Positions 9,948 to 18,676 of a stretch of 34,938 bases of DNA are shown piece by piece. A model generated the notes under the pieces. It searched no databases. It worked only from the letters and a program-made list of their open reading frames with translations, and was not told the DNA's origin. Origin of the DNA: Gammaproteobacteria bacterium (GTDB lineage: Bacteria; Pseudomonadota; Gammaproteobacteria; JAADGQ01); the NCBI GenBank assembly GCA_015490755.1, contig WFXF01000009.1, positions 1-34,938 on the forward strand, given 5' to 3'. Within the stretch, counting starts at the first letter, position 1. Each line of letters starts with the position of its first letter. A program made the translations under genes and the position numbers.

Positions 9948-10381
9948 TGTACTTGAATACAATCAAACCGGCATTAGGTAGCAACAAACCTGCCAAGCGT
10001 GTAGGTCGTGGTATTGGGTCAGGCAGTGGTAAAACGTGTGGTCGTGGCCATAAAGGTCAGCGTTCTCGTTCTGGTGGGTTTCACAAAGTTGGTTTTGAAG
10101 GCGGTCAAATGCCTTTGCAGCGTCGTTTGCCTAAATTTGGATTTACATCGCGAGTGGGCTTGAGTGTTGGTGAAGTTTGCCTTCACGAGCTTGCTAAAGT
10201 GAAAGACGGTGTAGCTGATATTCAGTCGCTTAAAAAAGCCAATGTTATTTCAAATAAAATTAAGCGCGTAAAAGTTATTCTCTCTGGTGAGATCACAAAG
10301 CCAGTAGTATTGAGAGGCTTGTCTGTCACCAAAGGAGCCAAAGCGGCAATTGAAGCGGCTGGCGGAAAAATAGAGGTTTAA
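9947..10381 (+). CDS. rplO: 50S ribosomal protein L15
   Basis: L15 is a late-assembling 50S protein with an extended, glycine-rich N-terminal arm. It has 144 residues, the E. coli length. The arm reads [18 protein letters not shown] and is followed by [24 protein letters not shown]. Its stop directly abuts the secY ATG, so SecY translation is probably coupled to L15. Confidence 0.97.
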   Translation: MYLNTIKPALGSNKPAKRVGRGIGSGSGKTCGRGHKGQRSRSGGFHKVGFEGGQMPLQRRLPKFGFTSRVGLSVGEVCLHELAKVKDGVADIQSLKKANVISNKIKRVKVILSGEITKPVVLRGLSVTKGAKAAIEAAGGKIEV

Positions 10382-11701
10382 ATGGGAACTGGTTTGCCAT
10401 CTATGGGGAAAATGACCGAGCTTCGGCGTCGGATATTTTTTGTTATCGGTGCGATTTTAGTTTATCGCATAGGTACATTTATTCCCGTTCCAGGAATTGA
10501 TCCTGTTGCACTAGCTGCTTTGTTCGATCAGCAGCGTGGTTCAATTCTTGATATGTTCAACATGTTCTCCGGTGGAGCGCTTGAGCGAGTTGCAATTTTT
10601 GCACTTGGAATCATGCCCTACATATCTGCTTCGATTATTATGCAGCTTTTAACGGCTGTTTACCCGAAGTTTGAGCAGTTAAAAAAAGAAGGTGAATCAG
10701 GTCGCAAAAAAATTAGTCAGTATACGCGTTATGGAACGGTGGTACTGGCTACTTTTCAGGCAATAGGTATCTCTATTGCTCTGGAAAGTCAATCTTATGG
10801 TGGAAGCCCTTTGGTTGTGGATCCAGGGCTGGCTTTTCGTTTCATTACAGTAATGACCTTGGTGAGCGGTACAATTTTTCTTATGTGGCTTGGGGAACAA
10901 GTGACAGAGAGAGGTATCGGTAATGGTATTTCTATTATTATATTTGCAGGTATAGTAGCCGGATTACCCTCTGCTATTGGTGGTACTCTAGAGCTTAGCA
11001 GCACAGGTGAAATGAGCGCGTTGCTAGTTATTTTCCTTTTCGTTCTAGCGCTATGTGTTACAGGTTTTGTTGTTTTTGTAGAGCGTGGCCAACGTCGGAT
11101 TACAGTTAATTATGCGAAGCGCCAACAAGGGCGCAAAGTATATGGCGGTCATACAAGTCACTTACCTCTTAAGGTTAATATGGCAGGAGTAATACCACCA
11201 ATATTTGCTTCAAGCATCATTCTCTTTCCTGCAACAATAGCTGGTTGGTTTGGTACTAGCTCAGGTATGGAGTGGCTTCAGGATTTTGCTACATTGATGT
11301 CTCCGGGTCAGCCTGTGTATGTTTTGGCTTATGCCACTGCCATTATTTTCTTCTGTTTCTTTTATACTGCTTTGGTCTTTAACCCCAAAGATACTTCAGA
11401 TAATTTGAAGCGTTCCGGAGCTTTTATTCCAGGTATACGTCCAGGGGTTCAAACGACACGTTATATTGATACGATCATGACTCGGTTGACAACGATCGGT
11501 GCGATCTATATTACTGCGGTATGTTTACTACCTGAGTTTTTAATTGTTTATTGGAATGTACCGTTTTATTTTGGTGGTACATCTCTTTTGATTATTGTAG
11601 TTGTGGTTATGGACTTTATTGCTCAGGTGCAGTCGCATTTAATGTCTCATCAATATGAGGGGCTTATGAAAAAAGCAAACCTCAAAGGCACTCTTAAGTA
11701 A
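10382..11701 (+). CDS. secY: Preprotein translocase subunit SecY
   Basis: SecY is the inner-membrane channel through which unfolded proteins are exported or inserted. The 439-residue protein (443 in E. coli) shows about ten hydrophobic segments. It has the plug region after the first helix ([25 protein letters not shown]), the cytoplasmic loop with [17 protein letters not shown], and the loop [15 protein letters not shown] that contacts SecA or the ribosome. The start abuts rplO. Its place near the end of the spc block is standard. The secreted DsbC and multihaem cytochrome encoded later in the window are expected to use this route. Confidence 0.98.
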   Translation: MGTGLPSMGKMTELRRRIFFVIGAILVYRIGTFIPVPGIDPVALAALFDQQRGSILDMFNMFSGGALERVAIFALGIMPYISASIIMQLLTAVYPKFEQLKKEGESGRKKISQYTRYGTVVLATFQAIGISIALESQSYGGSPLVVDPGLAFRFITVMTLVSGTIFLMWLGEQVTERGIGNGISIIIFAGIVAGLPSAIGGTLELSSTGEMSALLVIFLFVLALCVTGFVVFVERGQRRITVNYAKRQQGRKVYGGHTSHLPLKVNMAGVIPPIFASSIILFPATIAGWFGTSSGMEWLQDFATLMSPGQPVYVLAYATAIIFFCFFYTALVFNPKDTSDNLKRSGAFIPGIRPGVQTTRYIDTIMTRLTTIGAIYITAVCLLPEFLIVYWNVPFYFGGTSLLIIVVVVMDFIAQVQSHLMSHQYEGLMKKANLKGTLK

Positions 11702-11774
11702 GAGTCATGGTTTGATTTAGCCTCCACTAAGTTTTAGTTATTTCAGGTTTTAGGTTTTAAAGGGGTAATGGCTC

Positions 11775-11888
11775 ATGAAGGTGCGCGCATCAGTTAAAAA
11801 AATGTGTCGAAATTGTAAAGTTGTTCGGCGTAAAGGTGTTGTAAGAATAATTTGCAAGGAAGCAAAGCATAAGCAGCGTCAAGGTTAA
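11775..11888 (+). CDS. rpmJ: 50S ribosomal protein L36, zinc-binding type
   Basis: L36 is the smallest 50S protein. This 37-residue gene begins [19 protein letters not shown] and ends KHKQRQG. Cys11, Cys14, Cys27 and His32 form the zinc ribbon, so it is the zinc-dependent form. The ATG at 11775 lies behind AGGGG at 11761-11765. It follows secY as in E. coli and closes the spc block. Confidence 0.95.
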   Translation: MKVRASVKKMCRNCKVVRRKGVVRIICKEAKHKQRQG

Positions 11889-11900
11889 TTTTTTTTCGTA

Positions 11901-11929
11901 TTGATTATTAAAGGTTATATATGTAATAT
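11901..11929 (+). promoter_or_regulatory. Possible sigma70 promoter before rpsM
   Basis: A -35-like TTGATT (11901-11906) and a -10-like TAATAT (11924-11929) are 17 bases apart in the gap between rpmJ and rpsM. This would give the alpha block its own start. The region is AT-rich, so a chance match is quite possible, and readthrough from spc is expected anyway. Confidence 0.3.
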
Positions 11930-11955
11930 TGCCCGATTTTTGGCGCAATATACAT
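11921..11955 (+). promoter_or_regulatory. Stem-loop in the rpsM leader
   Basis: The arms ATGTAATATTGC (11921-11932) and GCAATATACAT (11945-11955) pair over about 11 bp with one bulged base and enclose a short loop. It lies 20 bases before the rpsM start. In E. coli the rpsM leader folds into the S4-binding pseudoknot that regulates the alpha operon. I see a simple hairpin here, not a proven pseudoknot. Confidence 0.5.
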
Positions 11956-11974
11956 AAAGATTGGAGATTTTTGG

Positions 11975-12331
11975 ATGGCTCGTATTGCCGGTATTAACAT
12001 CCCTACACATAAGCACACAGTCATTGCATTGCGTTCTATTTATGGAATAGGGGCAACTCGCGCGCAAAGTATATGTGATACATCAGGTGTTAATCCTGCT
12101 GCGAAGGTGAAAGAGTTGACTGAAGCTGAAATAGCAGCATTACGCGATGAAGTTGCAAAATTTTTAGTTGAGGGTGACCTGCGTAGAGAAGTATCCATGA
12201 ATATCAAGCGTTTGATGGATCTTGGTTGTTATCGCGGATTGCGTCATCGTCGAGGTTTGCCATTGCGTGGGCAGCGTACACGTACCAATGCACGTACACG
12301 TAAAGGGCCACGTAAGCCAATTAAGAGATAG
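11975..12331 (+). CDS. rpsM: 30S ribosomal protein S13
   Basis: S13 sits in the 30S head and forms bridges to the 50S subunit and P-site tRNA. It has 118 residues, the E. coli length. It begins [25 protein letters not shown] (helix-two-turn-helix part) and ends with the basic tail block [24 protein letters not shown] ribosome binding site precedes the ATG. It is the first gene of the alpha block. Confidence 0.98.
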   Translation: MARIAGINIPTHKHTVIALRSIYGIGATRAQSICDTSGVNPAAKVKELTEAEIAALRDEVAKFLVEGDLRREVSMNIKRLMDLGCYRGLRHRRGLPLRGQRTRTNARTRKGPRKPIKR

Positions 12332-12393
12332 GCCTAGTAAATAATTGCTAAGTTATTCGTTAATATTGTTTGTTTGAGATAGGTAAAAGAGTT

Positions 12394-12786
12394 ATGGCAA
12401 AGCCCGCAGCAAGTCGGTCTAAAAAGAAAGTTAAAAAAAATGTTGTTGATGGTGTAGCGCATATTCATGCGACATTTAATAATACTATCGTGACCATTAC
12501 TGATCGTCAGGGAAATGCTCTGTCTTGGGCAACTGCAGGTGGTTGTGGTTTTAGAGGGTCACGCAAGAGCACTCCATTTGCTGCACAGGTAGCTGCTGAA
12601 AAAGCGGCTGTTGTTGCCAAAGAGTGTGGAATGAAAAACCTGGATGTTATGGTGAAAGGCCCTGGGCCAGGTCGTGATTCAGCGGTACGTTCACTTAATG
12701 CTGCCGGTTTTAAAATTGGTAGTATTAACGACGTGACTCCGATTCCACATAATGGATGTCGACCACCTAAAAAACGTAGAGTATAA
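12394..12786 (+). CDS. rpsK: 30S ribosomal protein S11
   Basis: S11 lies on the 30S platform near the E-site mRNA. The start is ATG 12394 ([12 protein letters not shown]), giving 130 residues against 129 in E. coli; an in-frame TTG at 12370 would add eight residues that do not match the family. The blocks [19 protein letters not shown] and the C-terminal [18 protein letters not shown] are typical. The next gene should be rpsD but is rpoA, 77 bases away. Confidence 0.97.
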   Translation: MAKPAASRSKKKVKKNVVDGVAHIHATFNNTIVTITDRQGNALSWATAGGCGFRGSRKSTPFAAQVAAEKAAVVAKECGMKNLDVMVKGPGPGRDSAVRSLNAAGFKIGSINDVTPIPHNGCRPPKKRRV

Positions 12787-12863
12787 GCTTACGAGTTTGA
12801 TATATAGAGTTCTCTCTTTATATTATTTATTGGAATAAATTTTCACTTTGATGAGGCATTTGC

Positions 12864-13847
12864 ATGCAGAGCTCAGTGTCAGATTTTCTTAGACCTAACG
12901 TAGTAGATGTTAAGGTTCAAGATAAATATCATGCTAAAATAACACTTGAACCGCTGGAACGTGGTTTTGGCTACACATTAGGTAATGCTCTTAGGCGCAT
13001 TTTGTTGTCATCCATGCATGGCTGTGCTGTGACAGAGGTAGAAATTGAGGGTGTCTTGCACGAATATACTTCTAAAGAGGGCGTGAAGGAAGATACTATA
13101 GATATTCTTCTAAACTTAAAAAATTTGTCTGTCCGTATGCATGGGCGTAATGAAGTTGAATTGAGCCTTTCCAAAAAGGGTGAAGGTCCGGTTCTAGCCA
13201 GTGATATAGAATTGCCACATGATGTTGAGATCATCAATCCAGAACTTGTGATTGCTAACCTGACGAAGGAAGGTGAGCTGAATATGAAGTTGAAGGTTGA
13301 GTATGGTCGTGGGTATAGGGCAAGTAATATTGTCACGACTGAGGACGAATCCTGCCAAAAATTGGGCAGGCTCCCCTTGGATGCTACTTTTGCTCCTGTA
13401 AATAAAGTGAGCTATTTGGTCGAAAGTACACGTGTTGAGCAGCGCACTGATCTGGATAAACTGGTCATTGATATTGAAACCAATGGTAGTATTGATCCCG
13501 AAGAAGCAATTAGGCAATCTGCATCAATTCTTCATGACCAGTTATCTGCTTTTGTTGACCTTGAAGTTCAACCAGAAGAAGAGCCTGAAGCAGAACAAGC
13601 TGAGGTTGACCAAACATTGTTACGCTCTATTGATGATCTTGAGCTCACTGTGCGTTCAGCTAATTGCTTGAAAGCGGAGAATATTTTCTATATTGGAGAT
13701 CTGATTCAACGTACAGAAGTTGAGTTGCTTAAGACTCCTAATCTAGGTAAAAAATCACTGACTGAGATCAAAGATGTTTTAGCCAGGCATGAATTATCTT
13801 TAGGGATGCGTCTGGAAAATTGGCCACCTGCTGGTCTTTACGATTAA
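12864..13847 (+). CDS. rpoA: RNA polymerase alpha subunit
   Basis: RpoA dimerises to nucleate RNA polymerase assembly and its C-terminal domain contacts UP elements and activators. The 327-residue protein (329 in E. coli) has the N-terminal assembly domain with [20 protein letters not shown]. An acidic linker rich in Glu follows at about 235-245. The C-terminal domain contains [14 protein letters not shown] and [17 protein letters not shown], with the DNA-binding Arg and Asn conserved. It ends [14 protein letters not shown]. It follows rpsK directly because rpsD is missing. Confidence 0.98.
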   Translation: MQSSVSDFLRPNVVDVKVQDKYHAKITLEPLERGFGYTLGNALRRILLSSMHGCAVTEVEIEGVLHEYTSKEGVKEDTIDILLNLKNLSVRMHGRNEVELSLSKKGEGPVLASDIELPHDVEIINPELVIANLTKEGELNMKLKVEYGRGYRASNIVTTEDESCQKLGRLPLDATFAPVNKVSYLVESTRVEQRTDLDKLVIDIETNGSIDPEEAIRQSASILHDQLSAFVDLEVQPEEEPEAEQAEVDQTLLRSIDDLELTVRSANCLKAENIFYIGDLIQRTEVELLKTPNLGKKSLTEIKDVLARHELSLGMRLENWPPAGLYD

Positions 13848-13896
13848 TTGAATTTTGAAATCAATTCCTCGGGAATTAGAATAGAAGGGTATATCG

Positions 13897-14277
13897 ATGC
13901 GACATCGGAAAATCGGTCGGCAGTTAGGCCGAAATAGCAGCCATAGAAAAGCTATGTATAAGAATATGGCTGTCTCTATTATGCAGCATGAGTTGATCAA
14001 GACGACTTTGCCAAAAGCAAAAGAGCTTCGCCGTGTTGTTGAGCCACTGATTACAATGGCTAAAGAGGATAGTGTAGCTAAAAGAAGATTAGCTTTTTCT
14101 CGCCTAAGGGATAAATCAACGGTTGCCAAACTCTTTAATGAATTGGGACCCCGTTATAAAGAGCGTCCCGGGGGGTATTTGAGAATTTTGAAATGTGGAT
14201 ATCGAGCTGGAGATAAGGCACCGATGGCCATTGTAGAGTTGGTCGATAGGCCAGTTTCTGAGGCAGCGGAAGACTAA
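13897..14277 (+). CDS. rplQ: 50S ribosomal protein L17
   Basis: L17 is a 50S protein near the tunnel exit. The 126-residue protein (127 in E. coli) begins [25 protein letters not shown] and contains the [14 protein letters not shown] block. It is the last gene of the superoperon, followed within four bases by a strong terminator. The gap before it contains a small palindrome, AATTCC/GGAATT at 13863-13877, between the rpoA stop and the rplQ ribosome binding site. Confidence 0.98.
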   Translation: MRHRKIGRQLGRNSSHRKAMYKNMAVSIMQHELIKTTLPKAKELRRVVEPLITMAKEDSVAKRRLAFSRLRDKSTVAKLFNELGPRYKERPGGYLRILKCGYRAGDKAPMAIVELVDRPVSEAAED

Positions 14278-14280
14278 GAA

Positions 14281-14306
14281 AAAGCGGGCATTGCCCGCTT
14301 TTTTTT
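14281..14306 (+). terminator. Rho-independent terminator after rplQ
   Basis: A perfect 9-bp stem, AAAGCGGGC (14281-14289) and GCCCGCTTT (14293-14301), has a 3-base loop and runs into a T tract ending at 14306. It closes the ribosomal superoperon. The T tract ends only 8 bases before the xerD start codon. Confidence 0.9.
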
Positions 14307-14314
14307 GTACCAAA

Positions 14315-15190
14315 ATGAAAGATCAATTTTTGGATATGCTCTGGTTAGAGTGTGGCCTGAGTGTAAATACAATTGATGCATATCGTTCCGATCTAAAAAT
14401 ATTTTTCGGGTGGCTCGCCAGGAAAGGAGTCTCTTTCGAGTGTGTAGATCAAAAGATATTATTGCTTTTTTTGGAAGAGTGCTTAAAGTATGGAAAGAGC
14501 GCTCGCAGTACGGCACGAACTATCACAACACTTCGGCGCTTTTATCAATATTTGTTACGTGAGTCTGTGATCTCCATTGATCCAAGCCAACATCTTGTTT
14601 TACCAAAAGTAACTCCATTATTACCAAAAATTTTAACGGAAGAAGAGGTGGAACGACTGCTTCTTGCGCCTGATGAAAATGATTCTATGGGAGTAAGGGA
14701 TCGTGCAATGATGGAAATAATGTACGCAGCGGGGGTGCGTGTAAGCGAACTGGTCAATCTGAATGTTATTCATTGCAATTTACACCAAGGGGTTTTGCGC
14801 ATTACTGGTAAAGGTGACAAAGAGCGTCTGGTTCCGATTGGTGAGGTGGCAATTAATCGTATTGATTATTACCTAAATAAAATAAGACCAAAAATCTTAC
14901 AGAATAAAAGTACTGAAAAACTATTTTTAACTCCGCGTGGAACGAACGTAACGCGCCAGGCTTTTTGGTCTTTAATAAAAAATTATGCATTGCAAGCAGG
15001 TATTACTAAAACGATATCACCTCATACATTACGTCATAGCTTTGCAACTCATTTGCTAAATCATGGAGCAGATTTGCGTGTGTTGCAGATGTTGTTAGGG
15101 CATAGTACTCTTTCAACAACGCAAATTTATACACATATTGCTAAGGAACGTATCAAAGAATTTCATGTCCAACATCATCCGCGTGGTTAA
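14315..15190 (+). CDS. xerD: Site-specific tyrosine recombinase XerD
   Basis: XerD works with XerC at dif to resolve chromosome dimers under FtsK control. From ATG 14315 it has 291 residues. The N-terminal core-binding domain covers about 1-85, the catalytic domain about 100-291. The tyrosine-recombinase residues R142, K166, H237, R240, H263 and nucleophile Y272 are all present. The ending QHHPRG and the block LNHGADLRVLQMLLGHSTLSTTQIYTH fit XerD better than XerC. A longer frame begins at TTG 14291 inside the rplQ terminator and is rejected. dsbC follows 24 bases later, a neighbourhood also seen in other gammaproteobacteria. Confidence 0.93.
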   Translation: MKDQFLDMLWLECGLSVNTIDAYRSDLKIFFGWLARKGVSFECVDQKILLLFLEECLKYGKSARSTARTITTLRRFYQYLLRESVISIDPSQHLVLPKVTPLLPKILTEEEVERLLLAPDENDSMGVRDRAMMEIMYAAGVRVSELVNLNVIHCNLHQGVLRITGKGDKERLVPIGEVAINRIDYYLNKIRPKILQNKSTEKLFLTPRGTNVTRQAFWSLIKNYALQAGITKTISPHTLRHSFATHLLNHGADLRVLQMLLGHSTLSTTQIYTHIAKERIKEFHVQHHPRG

Positions 15191-15214
15191 TAAACTTATT
15201 AAAGAGAGATTATT

Positions 15215-15958
15215 ATGTATAAACAGTTTTTGAGTTGTCTGCTCAGCTTTTTATTTATTGTTGGATCAACAACACTTTTGGCGGCAGACACAGGCAAAAT
15301 AAAGAAAATTAATAATGCTCTGAATAAGTTTTCCCCTGGTTTAAGCGCCGATGCTATTACTGAATCAGCTGTATCAGGAATTTACGAAGTCGAGGTTGGT
15401 ACTGAAATTATGTACATTTCTGGCGACGGAAAATATATGTTTCAAGGTGATTTGGTTGATCTTGATCAAATGATCAATTTGACAGAAACTCGTCGCGAAA
15501 AGTCCAGAGCAAAGCTGATTGCTAATTTAAAAGAAGAAGAGATGATTGTTTTCGCACCTGAAAAAACTAAACATACCGTCACGATCTTTACCGATATTGA
15601 CTGTGGCTATTGCAGGAAGCTACATAGAGAGATGGATGACTATAATAAATTAGGAATTGCAATTCGTTATCTGGCTTATCCTCGTTCAGGAGTTGGAACA
15701 GAATCATATCTGAAATCAGTCTCTGTTTGGTGTGCTGATGATCGTAGATCAGCAATGACAGCAGCAAAAACAGGAGAAAAGATTGAGACCAATAACTGTG
15801 AGAACAATCCTGTGAAAAAACATATGGAGTTAGGAGGGAAGATTGGAGTGCGTGGTACACCAAGTATGGTTTTAGCGGATGGAACTTTTATTCCAGGCTA
15901 TGTGCCTGCTGAGCGCTTATATAAAGTATTAGAAATGAGTGCGGCGGCCGTAAAATAA
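15215..15958 (+). CDS. dsbC: Thiol:disulfide interchange protein DsbC
   Basis: DsbC is a periplasmic homodimeric disulfide isomerase that repairs wrong disulfides and is kept reduced by DsbD. The 247-residue protein has a signal peptide (hydrophobic stretch about 5-22, cleavage probably after LLAA). It has an N-terminal dimerisation domain and a thioredoxin-like domain with the active site C130-G-Y-C133 and the cis-proline loop RGTPSM. A second Cys pair (in the SVWCADD and TNNCENN stretches) matches the structural disulfide of the family. The gene follows xerD. Such an isomerase would help secreted proteins rich in Cys, such as the multihaem cytochrome here, though that link is inference. Confidence 0.92.
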   Translation: MYKQFLSCLLSFLFIVGSTTLLAADTGKIKKINNALNKFSPGLSADAITESAVSGIYEVEVGTEIMYISGDGKYMFQGDLVDLDQMINLTETRREKSRAKLIANLKEEEMIVFAPEKTKHTVTIFTDIDCGYCRKLHREMDDYNKLGIAIRYLAYPRSGVGTESYLKSVSVWCADDRRSAMTAAKTGEKIETNNCENNPVKKHMELGGKIGVRGTPSMVLADGTFIPGYVPAERLYKVLEMSAAAVK

Positions 15959-16163
15959 GACTTCTTCTAATAATCTCTATGTAAAATAACAGATAACCTC
16001 AGTGTGGCTTCGCTTTTATTGTAGTGAGGTTTTATCGCATGTCATTTAAATTTCCCCTTTTTCTATCGCTATAAAGTTTAAAGAAAATTAGTTACTTGCC
16101 GCTCTATGCCTTGATTATTTAATTTTAAATAGCGCAAACAAGGAAAGAGGTGCAATAGGCCTT
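15959..16163 (+). other. Intergenic region dsbC-wspA
   Basis: This 205-base gap is AT-rich and has no convincing gene. It contains a weak hairpin, AACCTCA (15995-16001) with TGAGGTT (16025-16031), with a 23-base loop followed by TTTTA; this may end dsbC transcription but is a poor terminator. Further on are a sigma28-like promoter (separate entry) and an AGGAAAGAGG ribosome binding site at 16141-16150. Confidence 0.5.
16079..16105 (+). promoter_or_regulatory. Possible sigma28 (FliA) promoter of the wsp cluster
   Basis: TAAAGAAA (16079-16086), 11 bases, then GCCGCTCT (16098-16105) match the FliA consensus at TAAA and GCCG with the correct 15-base spacing between those cores. The last four bases of the -10 element do not match. 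It lies about 60 bases before the wspA start. FliA control would tie this pathway to flagellar gene expression. A weak sigma70 alternative in the same AT-rich stretch cannot be excluded. Confidence 0.35.
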
Positions 16164-18170
16164 ATGGCAGGGATATCCTCAATAATCGGTAGTTTATCGG
16201 TACGTACAAAAATTAATCTGATTATTACATTGATCTTTGTCAGTGTAGTGATATTGGTGACTATTTTTACGATGCAACGTACGGAAGAGCGTGTGCTGGA
16301 GCTCGTAACCGATCACACAAAAAGTATCACAAATTTTTATTTCGATAGCTTGAATACCATGATGTTGACAGACACGATGGATCAACGCTCTATTCTACGT
16401 AAAAAAATTCTACAAGATCCTGATGTTTTAGAAGCTCGAGTAATACGAGGCCAAACGGTTGTTGATCAACATGGCCCTGGTTTACCTGAAGAGTATCCCG
16501 TCGATGAATATGATCGGCGCGGACTATTGGGGGAGGAGATTATATTTACTGAGCAGCGTAATAGTGGACGTGTAGTGACTGTATTAACACCCATTCGAGC
16601 CACTAGTGATGGTGATACTAATTGCCTGGCTTGCCATAACGTACCTTCAGGTACCGTTAATGGCCTGGTTCGAGTGAGTTATTCTCTGGCTGATATTGAT
16701 GAAAATATGGCTCAAGAGATGTGGGCTGCTGCGCTTGCAAACTTATTGTTGATGATTATAGGTCTGTTTTTGGCTAATTTTTTATTACGTCGCTGGATAT
16801 CAGAGCCGCTTGCAGGTTTGATTAAAGTTGTTAAACGTCGAGCTAATGGCGATAGCAGTGCCAGAGCTATTGTAAACAGTTCTGATGAGGTGGGACGATT
16901 AGGCGCTGCTTTAAACACCATGTCTGATAAATTAAATGATAGCTTTCGACGCGAACAAGAGGTTGCACGAGATTTACGCCATAAAGTTGATGTATTGCTC
17001 AAAGTCGTGAGTAGAGCTGCTAAAGGTGATTTAGAGACTTCAATTCCCATATCAAAGGAAGGGGCGATTGGTGAGCTGGGTGTTGGGTTGGAAATCATGC
17101 TGGGTAATTTGCGTACCCTGATGGATGAGAGACGGACTGCAGTTGAAGAATTAAAAGAAAAAGTTGGAGTGATATTGGGTGTAGTAACACGTGCAGCCGA
17201 AGGTGACTTGACAGGAAAAGTGACTGTGAGTGGGGACGATAGCATTGGCCAACTGGCTATGGGTGTTCAGCGAATGGTTGATCGTTTGAATGCTTTGGTT
17301 ACGCAGGTACAGCAATCTGGAATTAAAGTGACTTCATCTGCAACACAAATAGCAGCAACAGCAAAGCAACAGGAGGCAACATTTACTGAACAGGCTGCGA
17401 CAATTAATGAAATCGTTGCAACAGCAACAGAGATTTCGGCAACTAATAAAGATCTTGTATTAACGATGGATGAGGTTTCTTCAGTCTCTGAGCAAACAGC
17501 TGCTGCGGCAAATAGTGGGCAAGGTGGTTTGGCTAAAATGGAAGAGACAATGCTACAGGTTGTTAATGCCTCGGCATCTATTGCGAATAAATTAGAGGTG
17601 CTGAATGAAAAAGCGAACAACATAAACACTGTGGTTACTACAATTACCAAGGTAGCAGATCAAACAAACCTGTTATCACTCAATGCGGCTATTGAAGCAG
17701 AAAAAGCAGGTGAATATGGTGTGGGTTTTGCAGTAGTAGCTACTGAAATTCGTCGGCTGGCTGACCAGACAGCTGGGGCAACTCTGGATATTGAACAGAT
17801 GGTTAAAGAAGTTCAAACCGCAGTTTCAGCAGGCGTAATGAGTGTTGATAAATTTTCAAAGGAGGTGCAAAACAGTGTCACAGTCGTGAGTGATGTAGGG
17901 CATGACCTCACACAAATCATTGAACAAGTTCAGGCATTGACACCACGTTTTGAGAGTGTACATGAAGGAATGCAGTTTCAAGCCCAAGGTGCTGAGCAAA
18001 TCAAACAAGCGATTGTGCAATTAAACAATGCGGCACAGCAAACAGTTGAATCTCTTAATCAGTCCAGTTCCTCAATTGATCATTTGAATGACGCTGCACG
18101 TGGTCTGCAGCAGGGAGTCAGTCAATTTAAAGTATTAAGCACCCATGAAAAAGAGTCAGAGGTGATTTAA
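16164..18170 (+). CDS. wspA: WspA-like chemoreceptor with periplasmic haem c domain
   Basis: This is a membrane chemoreceptor of 668 residues. Transmembrane helices lie at about 17-36 and 187-208, enclosing a periplasmic domain of roughly 150 residues. That domain contains C154-L-A-C157-H158, a c-type haem attachment motif, followed by the GTVNGLVRVSYS strand seen in haem-bearing periplasmic sensors. A HAMP domain (about 209-262) and two HAMP-like repeats (275-330, 335-385; each with RAA-x-GD) follow. The signalling hairpin has the tip at about 499-545 with EAEKAGEYGVGF and EIRRLADQTAGATLDIE, characteristic of WspA. No CheR-docking pentapeptide is present. Known: Pseudomonas WspA senses surface contact. 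Inferred: this one senses redox state, oxygen or NO through haem. Identity as a Wsp receptor is strong; the ligand is unknown. Confidence 0.9.
   Translation: MAGISSIIGSLSVRTKINLIITLIFVSVVILVTIFTMQRTEERVLELVTDHTKSITNFYFDSLNTMMLTDTMDQRSILRKKILQDPDVLEARVIRGQTVVDQHGPGLPEEYPVDEYDRRGLLGEEIIFTEQRNSGRVVTVLTPIRATSDGDTNCLACHNVPSGTVNGLVRVSYSLADIDENMAQEMWAAALANLLLMIIGLFLANFLLRRWISEPLAGLIKVVKRRANGDSSARAIVNSSDEVGRLGAALNTMSDKLNDSFRREQEVARDLRHKVDVLLKVVSRAAKGDLETSIPISKEGAIGELGVGLEIMLGNLRTLMDERRTAVEELKEKVGVILGVVTRAAEGDLTGKVTVSGDDSIGQLAMGVQRMVDRLNALVTQVQQSGIKVTSSATQIAATAKQQEATFTEQAATINEIVATATEISATNKDLVLTMDEVSSVSEQTAAAANSGQGGLAKMEETMLQVVNASASIANKLEVLNEKANNINTVVTTITKVADQTNLLSLNAAIEAEKAGEYGVGFAVVATEIRRLADQTAGATLDIEQMVKEVQTAVSAGVMSVDKFSKEVQNSVTVVSDVGHDLTQIIEQVQALTPRFESVHEGMQFQAQGAEQIKQAIVQLNNAAQQTVESLNQSSSSIDHLNDAARGLQQGVSQFKVLSTHEKESEVI
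16623..16637 (+). other. CxxCH haem c site in the receptor sensor domain
   Basis: These bases encode Cys154-Leu-Ala-Cys157-His158 between the two membrane helices of the receptor, i.e. on the periplasmic side where cytochrome c maturation attaches haem. It is the only such motif in the protein. Chemoreceptors with one periplasmic haem c are known from Desulfovibrio (DcrA) and Geobacter (GSU0582, GSU0935). Confidence 0.85.
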
Positions 18171-18172
18171 CT

Positions 18173-18667
18173 ATGATGTTTTTACTGATCACGATCGGTA
18201 ATGAACGTTATGGCATTGATGTATCCCATGTAGTTAAGGTTATTCCGCCTGTTGCAGTTAAAGAAATTCCTTGTACTCCGGACTATATTTCAGGGTTATT
18301 AAACTTTCACGGTCATCCTATCCCTGTTATTGATATTAACTATTTATATGTACAGCAACCTGTTTCAATCTATTTGGGGTCAAGAATTATTGTTGTTGAT
18401 TTGATGCACTCAAAAAAAGAAGAAGGCGCGGAATCTATTTTGTTAGGGATACTTGCTGAGGGTGTGACAGAAGCGATTCACATTGATCAAAAGTCATTGG
18501 TGAATTCCGGGATTGACATGACTGATAGATCATTTGTTAATCGAGTCGTGATGAATGATAAAGAGATCATTCAATTGGTTAATCTCGCGAATTTGGTGCC
18601 GGATCAATGGAAATCCAAGATATTACAAGCAAATACTTTATTAGCCGATGAAGTTTTAGATCAATAG
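18173..18667 (+). CDS. wspB: CheW-type adaptor WspB
   Basis: CheW-like adaptors couple receptors to the CheA-type kinase. The 164-residue protein is a single CheW domain: FLLITIGNERYGIDVSHVVKVIP at the start, then the hallmark CTPDYISGLLNFHGHPIPVIDINYL at about residues 36-60. It starts at ATG 18173 or 18176, right after the wspA stop, and lies 9 bases before wspC. The cluster has two CheW proteins, as in the Pseudomonas wsp operon; this short one matches WspB by position. Confidence 0.9.
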   Translation: MMFLLITIGNERYGIDVSHVVKVIPPVAVKEIPCTPDYISGLLNFHGHPIPVIDINYLYVQQPVSIYLGSRIIVVDLMHSKKEEGAESILLGILAEGVTEAIHIDQKSLVNSGIDMTDRSFVNRVVMNDKEIIQLVNLANLVPDQWKSKILQANTLLADEVLDQ

Positions 18668-18676
18668 TTTATTCAT

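Noticed and set aside
14291-14314. TTG at 14291 as the xerD start
   Set aside because: It lies inside the rplQ terminator stem and adds eight residues not expected in XerD; ATG 14315 fits the family.
15995-16034. Firm terminator after dsbC
   Set aside because: The stem is only 7 bp with a 23-base loop and a weak T tract; it is mentioned in the intergenic entry only.
16712-17245. A 177-codon minus-strand frame opposite wspA
   Set aside because: Ser/Thr/Pro-rich antisense of a coiled-coil gene; the plus strand clearly codes for HAMP domains.
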